Origin: Microcebus murinus
Taxonomy: Eukaryota > Chordata > Mammalia > Primates > Cheirogaleidae
Length of the DNA: 64,000 bases
Direction: 5' to 3'
Assembly: GCF_040939455.1 (NCBI RefSeq)
Contig: NC_134136.1
Coordinates: forward strand, 100,924,014 to 100,988,013
The notes under the pieces were generated by a model that had not been told where the DNA came from, made no database searches, and saw only the letters and a program-made list of their open reading frames with translations. Shown here in pieces: positions 30,681 through 42,965 of this stretch; position 1 is the first letter of the stretch, and each line of letters begins with the position of its first letter. The position numbers were made by a program, and so were the translations under genes.

Positions 30681-32460
30681 CTGACTCTTTTATTCACGGA
30701 ACATTAATTGAAAATCTGCTCTTTTGAAAGCTCTGTGCTAGTACTGGAGATCCTCAGAAAAAGAAGACTCATACCGTGTTCATAGAAATTTCGAGCTTAT
30801 ATGCTGCAATCATTCAAGTAAGATGTTGAATTACCCTCTATGACTTATAGGTAAAGTAAAAAGAATGAGTGAGGATCAGGGTATTCCTTATGAGAGCAGT
30901 CAAGTGAGAACTTCCTTAGCAAGTCAGTTTGGGATTTTGAGAAACTGCAAATTCTTAGTGGGATGCAATTTTCGTTTAAACTAGCAGGCTAATTGAGGTT
31001 GGGAAAGTGATATGTAGCAGCCAAACCACAGGTGTGCTTCAGAGTTGAGAAACAAAATTCTGGGAGTTAGTTTCTTGGGCTGCTGTTAACAAAATACGGT
31101 AGACTATGTCGCCTAAACAACAGAAATTTATTTCTCATAGGTGTAGAGGCTGGGAAGTCTAAGATCAAGGTGCCCGCAGATTCCGTTCCTGATGGGGGTA
31201 CCCTTCCTGGATTCTTGAAATTCACCTTTTCTCTGTGTTTTCACATGCAAGAGATAGAGAGAGAGAGACCACACATGCTCTAGTCTCTCTTCCTCTTAAA
31301 GGAATACTAATCCTAACATGGGGCCCCCAATATCAACATCCACTGAAACTAATTATCTCTCAAATGCCCCCTCTTCATACTCTATCACACTGGGAGTTGG
31401 GTTTCAGCATATAAATTGGGAGGGGCACAAATGTTCAGTGCCTAATGGAAAACTACTCCCACAAATTACTTTGGGATTGGGGTAAACAAGTACCAGGTTT
31501 GCACCTGGGCAGGAAAGCAAGGTATCTTGTGCTCTGATTCCAGTGTGGAAGTCCACAGGTTGGAGACTAGGTGTTCCATGCACATGTTCTCTGAGGAATT
31601 TCTGAGAAATAAGGATGATAATCCCTTGAGGTTACATGCATAGAAGCCATTATGTTGGTATTTTTTTTTTTTTTTTGTCTTGAAATTAGAGAGCTAGCTC
31701 AAATTGCATTCAAAGGACATTTTAATTAGGTGATCTTGAGTTTAATTTGGCAAATTCTAAGCAAGGGATAGATTTTGTTTGTTAAGGGTATTATAAATGT
31801 AAATAAATATTATTTTTATGGAAAGGCATTTGGGAAGCATAAAAGGATTGTGCCTTAACATCAATTTTAGAAGCTTGAGTTACATCTAACTAGGGAAGAC
31901 AACTACATACCCAAGTCAAATAACAGTTTTTCCCATGGGGAAATTTACAGAGTTTTAATTGCTAAGGAGAATTCTTGGCTGGTTCAGTTCTCTTTATACA
32001 AGAGTATTCCATATTCTCTAACATCTCCTGGAATAAAAGAAAATTCCAAGCATGTTGGGAGGTATCATCTGGAATCCAAATAATATTAATAATTGTCATT
32101 CTGTAAATATTGGGTAATATTTTACTGGCATCTTGCCTGTTGTTTATATGTAGTATATACATTCCAAAGGTCTTACAAGAACGGACTTTACAAATTCACA
32201 TAGTGCATGATGATCTTTCAATTTTCTCAAGTTCGCAAGACTGCTAAGTAGGAGCGCTGGGACTGGAGCCCTGGTTTGAATTTAGAGGCCATGCTGTTCC
32301 ACTGCTCCCACCTGAGGTAGACCTTTTTTCTCTTAATTCACTTTTTGTCAGTACTACAAAATATGTCTCAGGCAATAAATGGACACTTGTAACCAAAGTA
32401 CTAAATGCAGGCCTACAAAGGGAAGGTAAATATGTGAATAAATAAAAACTGGGGATTTGT
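30681..32460 (+). repeat. MAGEB duplicon 3' flank, copy C
   Basis: Landmarks are shared with copy A: 'ggaacattaattgaaaatctgctct', 'agtactggagatcctcag', 'tttctgagaaataaggatgataatcccttgagg', the antisense MIR at about 32,210-32,330 with 'ccatgctgttccactgctcc', and 'gtaaatatgtgaataaataaa'. A named-unknown repeat (31,067-31,445) is inserted in it. A poly-T run at about 31,661-31,677 is simple sequence. Confidence 0.7.
31067..31445 (+). repeat. Interspersed repeat, second copy of the three-copy family
   Basis: It starts 'gttagtttcttgggctgctg' and has '...cagaaatttatttctcatagg...ggctgggaagtctaagatcaaggtgcc', matching the copies at 26,348 and 55,434. It contains a (GA)n run at about 31,254-31,269. 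It is inserted in the duplicon flank and absent from copies A and D, so it came after duplication. Confidence 0.6.
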
Positions 32461-33009
32461 CTTTGGACTTCATTTTCCTAGGATCCTGCTGCTCCTAAGC
32501 TCAGTGCCACTGAGAACTAACTCTGCCCAGGAGCTGATATTTTTTCCAGCTCTTGTTCTTTCTATCTTTACAACAATTTTCCCCTGTAACTTCTCCAGTG
32601 TGTACTCCAGTGTGGAACTTCTCCCAACTCTGGAACCTGACCTTCTGGCCAGTTCTTCACCTCCTCACTGTGTCCTCCTCTGATGGCTATCACATGCTCT
32701 CCTCATGACTTATGGTATTCCAACTCCCTGGTGGTCACTCCTTCTCCATGTCTGTATATCAACTTTGTATTCTTGTTTATGTGATGACTTCCCCTTTCTT
32801 CCCTCACTCTTTTGCTTCTCGCTGTCTTGCTCACTCTCACTCTGTTCCTCTCTTTCTCGCTCTTATTTTTCCAATGTTACTTTTAATAAACTGTTTAAAT
32901 AGTATCTGAGTGTTAGTTTATGGATCACTGTATTTACACATTAATTGCTATGTATCACTTTTAAAGTAGGAGTATTTATATATTGTGAAACAAATTGGGA
33001 ATCTCCCTC
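32461..33009. other. Intergenic, C/T-rich, unassigned
   Basis: This pyrimidine-rich stretch (32,560-32,880) ends with 'tttaataaactg' (AATAAA 32884-32889). It could be the end of an unnamed retroelement or LTR, but no gene is seen; the two overlapping 65-codon frames at 32,705-32,909 are low-complexity. Confidence 0.35.
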
Positions 33010-34620
33010 TTATTTTGTGATCCAGAACAGGCTAACATGACATTTGAACAGGTATTTCATTAGAAATGTGAGAGGACTTAGCAATTAAACTTTGGGATCA
33101 GAAAATAGAGAAAAATAAAGTAAAATATTGTCAATTTCTATCTTTCTTATTATTTTTAGCTGATTTTTCTGTAAAATTAAATGGTATATACCTGGATTTA
33201 TATTATTAAAGAATTTAGGAAAAATTAAATTTTAATATGTTAATATTAGATACTATGCTTATTGATCCATTGATTCCCTTAACATTAATTGGGCATCTGA
33301 TATTTGGAAAACACTGTGCCATTGGTGTCAGGATTTTTGTTTCTAGGAGCACTAATCTCACAAGAAAGATTGTGAGATGTCATAGCAGATCAAAGGGACA
33401 GATACAAAGAGAAAATAAGGACACTGGGGTCCAGATGAGTATAGTAAGATGGCATTTAAGTGTAAATTTTTTAAGTCAATTCCATTTTTGAAACTGCAAG
33501 TTCATCAGTGATACTGAAATTTAAGTTTAGCTATGTCATCTGTGTCATGGGACACTGGGGCTGTGGGAAAGGGGAACAAGGGTCAGAGTTGAGAGAGTAA
33601 AGCTTAGAATGCAACATGACTATTGACCCTGGACAAAGAAACTTTCTATTGATGTAATCAAGGAGGATGTTCCAGGCCATTTCCCACTGCCTTTGTAAAC
33701 AGTTTGCAAAGTAATTATTTTAGCTATATTATCTCAAAAGATTTCCTGAAAAATAAATGTTACACTCTTTTGGGCTGGTCTTTAGAAACCAGTTGGCTGG
33801 CACTTTTTTCTCTGGCTTGAGAAAGTCCTATTCCAATATACTATAATGACATTAAAATTTCTTCAATGTAATTTGGTAAGAGCTAGGTTTTTGGTGGCTG
33901 TAAAATGGGTGGCAATTAGGACGGTTTGATTGAAGATACAACCGGGAATGAAAAGAAAGGAGCAGAACATAATAGCATTTTGTCCCTTACACAACTACTA
34001 GGAGAATTGAATTGCATACAGCTGGAAACAACTGGTTGACACCAAAATTAAATTACCTTCTCTGGAGTATTTAGTTTGATTTGCTAAATAGCAAATTTGA
34101 CCCATGGTATCTTAGGTCATAAATACCTACGATTCCCTCAAAACTGCTCAGTGGTTTTTGAAAAATCCAGAAGGGAAGGTAGCAGTGTCTGTAATCATCA
34201 CTAATAATGGTAATGGCTTTCATTTCCTAAAGATTCATTGTATGCAGACAGGTTGTCTAGGTTCTTGACATATATTATCCCTAATCTTTTCAAAAGCCTT
34301 GCAAAAAGAGGTTCATTTTACAGATGAAGAACCCCAGACCCAGAGTGTTTTGGAAATCTCCCCAAGAATACACAGCTACTAAATGGGAAAGGACGGAGTG
34401 TTGTAATTTGTGTAGATCGCAAACTGCCTCCACTCCTTCCAGCCTGAACTAGGCTCTCTTTCAGTGCTCTTCCCACTATTCATAATACCGTATATGAGAT
34501 AAAACTAACTTTCTGACCAAGATTCTGAAATCAAGCCTAAAGAGGGTAGGCAAAATATAAAATAAATGTAAGTATGAATAAAATGAAATTTTGGAATTGC
34601 CAATTGGATTCATTTACCCA
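33010..34620 (+). repeat. Orphan MAGEB duplicon 3' flank, copy D, without a coding exon
   Basis: It begins with 3' UTR-like text directly comparable to that after the MAGEB5-like stop ('tgtgatccagaacaggctaacatgacat...caggtatttcattagaaatgtg'). It then continues through 'ctgtaaaattaaatggtatatacc', 'aacattaattgggcatctgat', 'aaagatttcctgaaaaataaatg', the antisense MIR (about 34,310-34,430) and 'aaataaatgtaagtatgaataaa'. No MAGE coding sequence lies upstream of 33,010. This is a partial copy, or one whose gene was deleted. Confidence 0.65.
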
Positions 34621-35404
34621 GGATTTTCCTGTCCTCACACCAGGGTTTCTTGAAAACTGACACTCTTCAGGCATCTGTGTTTCATCCATATTAATTTAGC
34701 ACAACCACGTTGCATGAATCTTTACCTCAGTCTTAACTGTGTTCTTTTCTGTTAAATTATTAAATGTGTATCTTGACCTGCTAACCAGCTCTTCACAACC
34801 TCTTCCACTGTCCCTAGTGGAAAAAACAAATGAGAATCACTTGTCTTCCCACTAACTCAGAGGCTGTCTACTCTCCACAGATGACCCTTAACTGTCCCAT
34901 GCCAACCATACAACCTCCATACCAGCCCCATTCACTTTGGTGTGAGGTTTAGATACCTGTTCATCTCCTCAGGTTCATTTGTATATATTGGCCTATAGCT
35001 TAGTTCTCCCTGGTCTTGTTTTGTAACCTTGCCCATAAGCCATGCCTAGTGATGGAGCCATGAAGTGTGACAATGGGATACTCAGGAAGCCTTCCCTCCC
35101 TATCCCCAACTCCACCCCTTGCTAGCCTGCATTTGATGTGCATCCTCTATGTTTCCTTATTGCATCCCTTCTTGTTCATGGGATATATTCCTGAAATTAG
35201 AGAATGATGTTTTGGAAAACTGACTGATATTTGCAGCATATTATTTTAGAAATAACAATTTATTCCTATTTAGTAGTTATTATGTGGCAGACATAGTTTT
35301 GTGCTTCACGTCATTTATTTCTTAACACATGCCTTCTCAATCTGTATACCTTTTATTTCCTTTCCTTATTTGCATGCCTTTCATTTCCTTTACTTTAGTT
35401 AGTA
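34621..35404. other. Intergenic, no feature recognised
   Basis: Mixed unique-looking sequence. No gene, named repeat or strong motif is seen. Confidence 0.4.
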
Positions 35405-35761
35405 CAGATACTCCTTACTTATGATGGAGTGATGTTCTAATAAACCTATTGTAGTTGAAAATATTCTAAGTTGAAAATGCATTTAATATACTTAACCTAC
35501 TGAACATCATAGTTTAACCTTGCCCTTAGTTGTGCTCATAACAGTTTCATTAGCCTATGGTTGCGCAAAATCATCTAACACAAAGCCTATTTTATAACAA
35601 GTGTTGAATATCTCATGTAATTTATTGTATATTGGACTGAAAGTGAAAAGCAGAATGGTTGTATCGGTACTTGGAGTACAGTACCTATTGAATGCATAGA
35701 GGTTTTACATCATAATAAAGTTAATTTCAAGCCAAATCATCGTTAAGTTGGGGACAATCTG
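35405..35761. mobile_element. Tigger-type (Tc1/mariner superfamily) non-autonomous DNA element
   Basis: The block is 357 bp with inverted ends: CAGATACTCCTTACTTATGA at the left, and CAGATTGTCCCCAACTTAAC on the opposite strand at the right. It is flanked by TA on both sides (35403-35404 and 35762-35763). Internal text such as 'gcaaaatcatctaacacaaag' is typical of the family. It has no open frame. Confidence 0.75.
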
Positions 35762-35774
35762 TATTTCCAATAAA

Positions 35775-36495
35775 AAGTTGAAAAGTACTCGTGATAGGGG
35801 ACATCTTGGCTTACTGCTGATCTTGGTGTGTAAGCTTCACGTTTCTCAGAACTAAGATATTGGCTGTATGTTTTTTGTATATATTTTTTACCAAGTCGAG
35901 GGAGTTTCTTTTTATTCTTAGTTGGCTGAGACTTTTTCTTATCAGGAATGGGTGTTTGATTTTGACAAATGCTTTTTATGCATCTGTTAATATGATCATG
36001 CAACTTTTTTCTCTTCAGTCTGTTGACATGATGCATTACATGAATTGATTTTTAAATGATGAACCAATTGCATACCTGGAAGAAATCGCAACTTTTCTTG
36101 GAGGATAATTCTTTTTATACATTGTTGCATTTGATTTACTAATATTTTATTAAGGATTTTTGGATTTATGTTCATGAGAGATATTAGTCTATAGTGTTCT
36201 TGTAATGTCTTTGTCTGGTTTTGGTGTTAAGATAACGCTTATCTCATAGAATAAATTAGAAAGTATCCTCTCCACTGCTGTCTTCTGGAAGAGATGGTAC
36301 AGAATTGATATAAGTTCTTCCTTAAAGGTTTCATAGGATTCACCATTGAGCCCATCTGAACCTGGTGCTTTCTGTTTTGAAAGGTTACGAGCCTATTCCA
36401 ATTGTGTATTTCTGCTTGTATAAGTTTTCGAAGATTATGCCCTTCAAGTAATTAGTCTATTTCATCTAGATTATGAAATTTGTGAGAATAGAGAA
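35775..36495 (-). repeat. Old L1 ORF2 fragment, antisense
   Basis: Read on the - strand, the block corresponds to the L1 ORF2 reverse transcriptase region; on the + strand, 'gaaaggtttcataggattcaccattgagcccatctgaacctgg' is the familiar antisense of the ORF2 SGSDGF-type segment. The frame is broken. Confidence 0.7.
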
Positions 36496-36499
36496 AATT

Positions 36500-37930
36500 G
36501 AATCATGTGGAATGCTAAGTTAAGACCACCAAATGCAAAAAAGTGTTTAGGACAAAAAAAGGAGCAAAGAAGAGGAAATGGTAACATATATGGTAGATAC
36601 TATCTCAACTATATCAATGATCACTTTAAATATCAGAAGACTAAATTCAGCAACTACAATATAGAGATTGTCAGAATGGATCAAAAAACCCAACTGTATA
36701 GTATTTACAAAAAAATTTAAATGTAAAAACACATATAGATTAAAAGTAAAGGGATGAAGAAAGATATGCCACACTAAGGCTAATCAAAAGAAAGCTGGAA
36801 TGGCTCTATGACTTTTTGAGAGAGCAGGCCTCAGGGCAAGGAAAATTATCAGGGCTGAAGAAGCCATTACATAACAATGAAAGGTCCAATTTTTCCAAGA
36901 CTTCTTTTATTATTAGGCAAAACTGATAGAACTGAAAGAATAAATAGATGAATCCACTATTATGATTGGTGACTATAGCACCTCTCTATCAGATTGACAA
37001 ATTCAGCTGGGAGAAAAATAGTGGGGACATAATTGAACTCAACAGTGCTATCAGTCAACTAAATATAATTGACATGAGTAGATTACTTAATCCCAGAGCA
37101 GAATGCACATTCTTCTGAGGCTCACATGGAATATTCACTAAAAGAGACCACATTCTTGACCATAAAACATACCTTAACAAAGAATAAATATGTATAAAAC
37201 ATATTTATGTATATATCATACAATATATACTCTCAGATCATAGGATACTTAAACTAGAAATCAGTAACAGAAAGATAACTGGAAAATCTTCAAATACTTA
37301 GATATTAAGAAAAAGACTTCTAAATAATATATGGGTCAACGAAGAACTCTAAGAAATTTAAACATTTTTTGAGCTACATGAAAATTAAAACACAACTTGC
37401 CATAATTATGGAATGTATTAAAAGCAGAGCTTATGTTCACCTGGATATCTTAATCTTTATCAGTGATCTTTAAAGTTACCTGAATGACTTGTACCTGGTT
37501 ATTGTAATCTTTTTGGAAATCTTTAGAACTTGTTTGCCTGTGGGATATCTATAGAGCATTGTCTGCTTGTATGATTTAAAGTGATCTTTTGTTCTTAGAA
37601 TGAATAAATATGAGGAAGAAAAAACATATAAGCAGAGCTTAGAAGGAAATTTATAGCCTTGAATAAATATATTAGAAAAGAAGAAAGATAAAAAGTCAAT
37701 AATCTAAGTTTCCATCATAGGAAACTAGAAAATGAAGAACAAATTAAATCTAAAGTAAGCAGAAGAAAATAAATAATAAAAATTAGAGCAGAAATACATA
37801 GCCTGTAGAATAGTGAATTTATTAGTTTTCCTTGGAAATCTATGATACACCTATAAGTTGACCAGGGTACGTTTACATAAATAAAGTAACCTGTCCACAA
37901 TACCACTTACATGTAATTATTAGAAAATAA
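36500..37930 (+). repeat. Old L1 ORF2 5' part, sense, with an unassigned insertion
   Basis: 'ggtagatactatctcaactat', 'agattgtcagaatggatcaaaaaaccc', 'cccagagcagaatgcacattcttc', and 'gaaactagaaaatgaagaac' follow the L1 ORF2 endonuclease and linker region, the same part as at 3,035-5,133. About 37,436-37,615 does not fit L1 and looks like a separate insertion. All frames are disrupted. Confidence 0.7.
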
Positions 37931-39396
37931 AATATTGATTTCAAAAATAATAGTACATAATCTATGATGGCATTTAGGCTTCTGTATGCACACTAGATAA
38001 TAAAATAGTAATACCCATTCTTACAAAGAATGCAAATTGTGAATACTAATGGAAGTCCTATCAGAATTAACACGTACAGTTGCTTTCCCTGCATTGAAAG
38101 CAGTTTGTGAAAACTGAAATTTAAGCCACGATGGTAAAGTACTGCATAGGTCTAAGCCACAGGGTCTCCATCAATACAATATTGGTCTTAAAGCAATATT
38201 TGAAAATTTAAGAGTTTGGCATATGCGTATTTTAGGGATAGTTCCCATTATAGTAAGATTTTTTAAAAAACTCAAATGTGACTAGTTTATGATGTGGTCC
38301 AGTGTTATATAAAATTTATTTTATAGAAACAAATAATTTCTTTGGATCAATGCATAAAACAAAAGCTATAATAAAATTTCTTCCTTTGTCATTTATCTGA
38401 TCATATTGATTAAAATTCTTACAGCTCTCAAAATTCTCATTTTCTTAGCTTCTGCAAATGGGGGATTGCATTTATCTACCATAAGTTACTCTATCTCTCC
38501 AGGAGGGAATTTTTTTAATTAATTGTAGAAAATTAAGAATAAGTAAATTTCTTAACTCAACAAAATGTTTAAAATGATATAGCACACTATTCTTTGCAAA
38601 ATAAAAATATAGCATTGAATATGATGTGGATGCATAATTTTTTTGAGTAAGATCATCCCAAATATAGAGTCTAAAATTTATTTATGTAGAATAAAATGAC
38701 TGTACTTACCTGTGATTGAGTTAAAATTTAATCTAATTATTTAGCCTGAAAATAAAAAGTGTTGAATGGTTAAGGTAATAAAAGAAAGGACGAGTTACAA
38801 TATTTTACTTTGTAGACTTTGCTAGGATATTGTGGAAATAACAGAAATACTACAAATTAGAATTCCATTAAATTATCTTGCACAGTAATTGACCTTAATA
38901 TACTGATACTTAATTTGAACAAAGGATATTAAATAATATGAATTCTCTTTTAGAGATAGCTCTCTCCATGGTATTCAGTATAGGATAGGGCATATTACCA
39001 ATATTCAATAAATGTTTCAAGACTGAAAAATCAACTAAATCAACTAATAACATTACATGTTCAATTATAATTGGTATTATTCTGCTGAATCACATTCTCT
39101 TGGAAATTGGTTATTCTAGCATGATGTTTCTGTTAATCCTTTTAAGCAGAATATCAACTTAATTGGCTTATCACATTATCCTTCCAAGCCAGATAATAGA
39201 AAAAAATACTATGTAGAATAAATGAACACCTTTAAACTTTCATAACAATGAAGATCCATACAAGGTGAGAAGTGAACAGAAATCATGAAGCTCCTCAAAA
39301 GTGTATATACTTCAAGTCCCCTCTTTGCTTTGTTGTATTCTGCAAAATAAGGAGGCATGGGTAATGACAAAATCTCAGGTAAAAGAGTAAGAAAAT
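37931..39396. other. AT-rich intergenic DNA
   Basis: About 1.5 kb is very AT-rich with no recognised repeat, gene or regulatory motif. Confidence 0.4.
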
Positions 39397-41868
39397 TTTT
39401 TTTAAAAAAATTTCAGAGCTTTATGGGGGTACACACATTTTTGTTGCATATGTTGCCTTTGTACTTCCCAAGCCAGAGCTACAAGCATGCTCATCCCCCA
39501 TACAGTGCTCTCCACACCCATTAGTTGTGAATTTACCCATCTCTTCCACCCACTTCCCACCTGCCCAGCACCTGATGAATATTACTTCCATGAGTACACA
39601 TAAGGGTTGATCATTTAGTACCATTTGATGGTGAGTACGTGTGGTTGTTGTTTTTCCATTCTTTTGAAACTTCACTTCAAAGAATAGGCTTTAGCTCTAT
39701 CAAGGATAATACTAGAGGTGCTAGTTCTCCATTGATTTTTATAGCTGAATAGTACTACATGGCATGCATATACCACATTTTATTAATCCATTCGTGTATT
39801 GATGGGCACTTGGGTTGTTTCCACATCTTTGAAATTGTGAATTGTGCTGCTGTAAACATTCAAATGCAGATGTCTTTGTTATAGAATGACTTTTTTCCTT
39901 TGGGTAGGGGTATTGCTGTATCAAATGGTAGTTCTATTTTTAGTTCTTTGAGGTATCTCCATATTACTTTCCATAGAGGTTGTACTAATTTGAAGTCCTA
40001 CCAGCAGTATATGAGTGTTCCTATCTCTTTGCATCCACACCAGCATTTGTTGTTTTGGGACTTTTTGATAAAAGCCATTCTCACTGGAGTTAAGTGATAG
40101 CTCATTGTAGATTTGATTTGCATTTCCTTGATGTTGAGCAATTTTTTATATGTTTGCTAGCCATTATTCTTCTTTTGAAAAGTTCCTGTTCATATCCTTT
40201 GCCCACTTTTTAATGGGGCTGTTTGATTTTTTTGTTGTTGTTGTTGATTTTCTTAAAGTCTATATAGATTCTAGCTATCAGCCTCTTATCGGCATGCTTA
40301 TGTAGCATGCAAATATTTTCTCCCATTCTGTAGTTTGTCTATTTGCTCTAATGATCATTTCCTTGACTGTATCGAAGCCTTAAAATTTGATCAGGTTCCA
40401 TTTATTTATTTTTGTTGCTGCTGTGATTGCTTTTGGGAGTTTTCTTCATATATTCTTTGCCTAGGCTGATGTCTTTAAGACTTTTCCTAACATTTTCTTC
40501 TAGAATCCTTCTGGTTTCATGTCTTTGGTTTAAATCTGTCATCCGATGTTAGTTGACTTTTGTGAATGGTGAGAGATGCAGATCTAGTTTCATTCTTCTG
40601 CGTATGGCTATCCTATTTTCCCAGCACCATTTATTGACTAGTGTTTTTTTTCCCCCAGTGTATATTTTTGTCTGCTTTGTCAAAGGTCATATGACAATAT
40701 GAGGATGGTTTTATATCTGGGTTCTCTGTCTATGTCTCTGTTCTTGTGCCAATACAGTGTTGTTTTGGTTGCTGTAGCCTTGCAGTATAACTTGAAGTCT
40801 GGTAGATTGATGGCTCCCCAATTTGTTCTTTTTGCTTAAGATTGCTTTGGCTATATGGGCTCTTCTCTAGTTCCACAGGGGATGTAGAATTATTTTTTTG
40901 AGATCTGTGAAAAAATGATGCTGGTATTTTGATAAGGATTGCATTGATTCTGTAGATCACTTTAGGTAGCATAGACATTTTAACAATATTGATTCTGCCA
41001 ACCCAAGAGCATAGTAGCGTTTTCCATCTGTTTACATGCTCTGCAGTTTATTTTCACAGTGTTTCATAGTTCTCCCTATATAGGTCTCTCACCTCCTTAG
41101 TTAACTATATTCCTAAATATTTAATTTTCTTTGATGCTATTGTGAAAGGCGTTACATCTTTGATTGGATAGCTTGACTGCTATTCGTGTATATTAAAGCT
41201 ACCTATTTATGTGCATTAATTTTGTATCCTGATACTTTGCTGAATTCATTTTCAATTCAGGAATCTCTTGGTCAAATATTTGGAATTTTCTGGATATAAT
41301 GTCATATCATCAACAAAGAGTGAAAGTTTACCCTCTTCCACTCCCATTTGGATGCCTTTGTTCCCCGCTCTTGTCTGATTGCTCTGACAAGGACTTACAT
41401 ACAACATTGTGTTGAATAGAAGTGGAGATAGTGGGCAACCTTGTTTAGCTCCAGTTCTAAGCAGAAATGCTTTCCATTTTTCCTCATTCAGTATGATGTT
41501 AGCTGTGTGTTTATTGTATATGGCCTTAATAATTTTGAGGTATGACCCATCTATGCCTATTTTGTGAAAGGTTTTTATCATAAAAGTGTGCTGGATTTTA
41601 TCAAATACTTTTCCTGCATCAATTCAGAGGATCATATGGTCTTTGTTCTTGCTTTTATTTATTTGGTATATTACATTATAGATTTGCAAATGTCGAATCA
41701 TCCTTGCATCTCTGGGATGAAGCCCACCATGGTCATGATAAATTATTTTTTTGACATGTAGTTGAATTCAGTTTGCTAAGATTTTATTGAGAATTTTTGC
41801 ATCTATATTCACAAGGGATATTGGTCTGTAGTTTTCTTTTTTTGTTGTGTCATTTCCTGAGGAAAATT
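39397..41868 (-). repeat. L1, 5'-truncated, antisense, 2.5 kb
   Basis: The 3' end is at the left ('tttcagagctttatgggggtac'), and the ORF2 C-terminal part and reverse transcriptase extend to the right. On the - strand the palm motif region translates as [12 protein letters not shown] and [11 protein letters not shown], with FVDD at the catalytic site. Stops and frameshifts break the frame. It is truncated at about 41,868 within the RT domain. Confidence 0.9.
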
Positions 41869-42516
41869 AATTTTAAAAATTGTAGTTCTGGGCTATGAGG
41901 TCAGGATTCAGGTTACAAAATTGATGTTAAACAATCTTTCCACATAGAACAAAAGTAATGGCTATGTACAACAATTCTACTTCTTGGTTATGGATATATA
42001 GTTATGAAATGTCCAGAGGATTCTGTTAATGAATGTTATTTTATTTTACTCTTTTAAAATGAATTGGGTAAAATACAAATTTTATCAGATACCTCATTTT
42101 GTTTTACTGCTTTGCAAGCTTTATTACCATCATAGGAAATAGTGTTTAATTACTAATTATTCTCTAAATTGTTCAGGCAGTTAAATGGACATCTGTTACA
42201 TCTAAAATACTAAATACTAAATTAAGACATTAAAATCCATAAGGTGCAAGAAATGGGCATGTAAACCACTTTGTCCAGACTTTGGCAATGTAAAGGCAAC
42301 AAAATAGCCTTTTGATGCTGAAGGCCATCAAAATTCCAAGCTTTTGATACCAAAATGAAAACAACAGATAAGAATAACTAAAAATATGACTATTCATATT
42401 ATTGCTGATATCTGGGGTAACAATGCTAATCAGAGATTTACATTTGTTGTTATCCTAAAATAGATTTTGGAGTTTTATTTTAAGGTTATAATCATCTTAG
42501 GATTTTTTTTTAATTT
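41869..42516. other. AT-rich intergenic DNA
   Basis: No gene or named repeat is recognised. Confidence 0.4.
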
Positions 42517-42710
42517 ACTTTTTTTTTAACATATTGTGGGGGTACAAGTGTTAAGGTTACATATATTGCCCATGCCCCTCTCCCCCCTCAAGTAAGAGCT
42601 TCAAGAATGTCCATCCCCCAAACATTGCACATCTTACTTGTTTTGGTTGTATATACCCATCTCCTCCTCCCCCCTCCCATACTCCCGACACACGATAAAT
42701 GTAATAGTTA
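42517..42710 (-). repeat. L1 3' UTR fragment, antisense
   Basis: A T-run is followed by 'catattgtgggggtacaagtg', 'cccctctcccccctcaagtaag', and 'tacccatctcctcctccccc', the reverse complement of the L1 3' end seen elsewhere in the window. Confidence 0.8.
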
Positions 42711-42859
42711 TACTCAATGAAAAGTCTAATGCAATTTCAAAACTACCTATCTATTTTCTATCCTTCTCACACATACACACACACACACGTATTTGTGTGT
42801 GTATGTGTTTGCATGTTTGTTAAGTAATGAACTCTGTAATCCATTTATTTGCTGTTTGA

Positions 42860-42965
42860 GTTCAGGTGAATTAAACTACTTGTCTGAGTCCCAGTTTCCT
42901 CATCTACGGATAACAGTCACTATTATACTGTTTTTATGAAGACTGAATGTGATAATGTAGCAAAG
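42860..42965 (+). repeat. MIR SINE fragment
   Basis: 'gtctgagtcccagtttcctcatctacgg' followed by 'tgaagactgaatgtgataatg' matches the MIR core on the + strand. A (CA)n microsatellite precedes it near 42,770-42,790. Confidence 0.65.
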
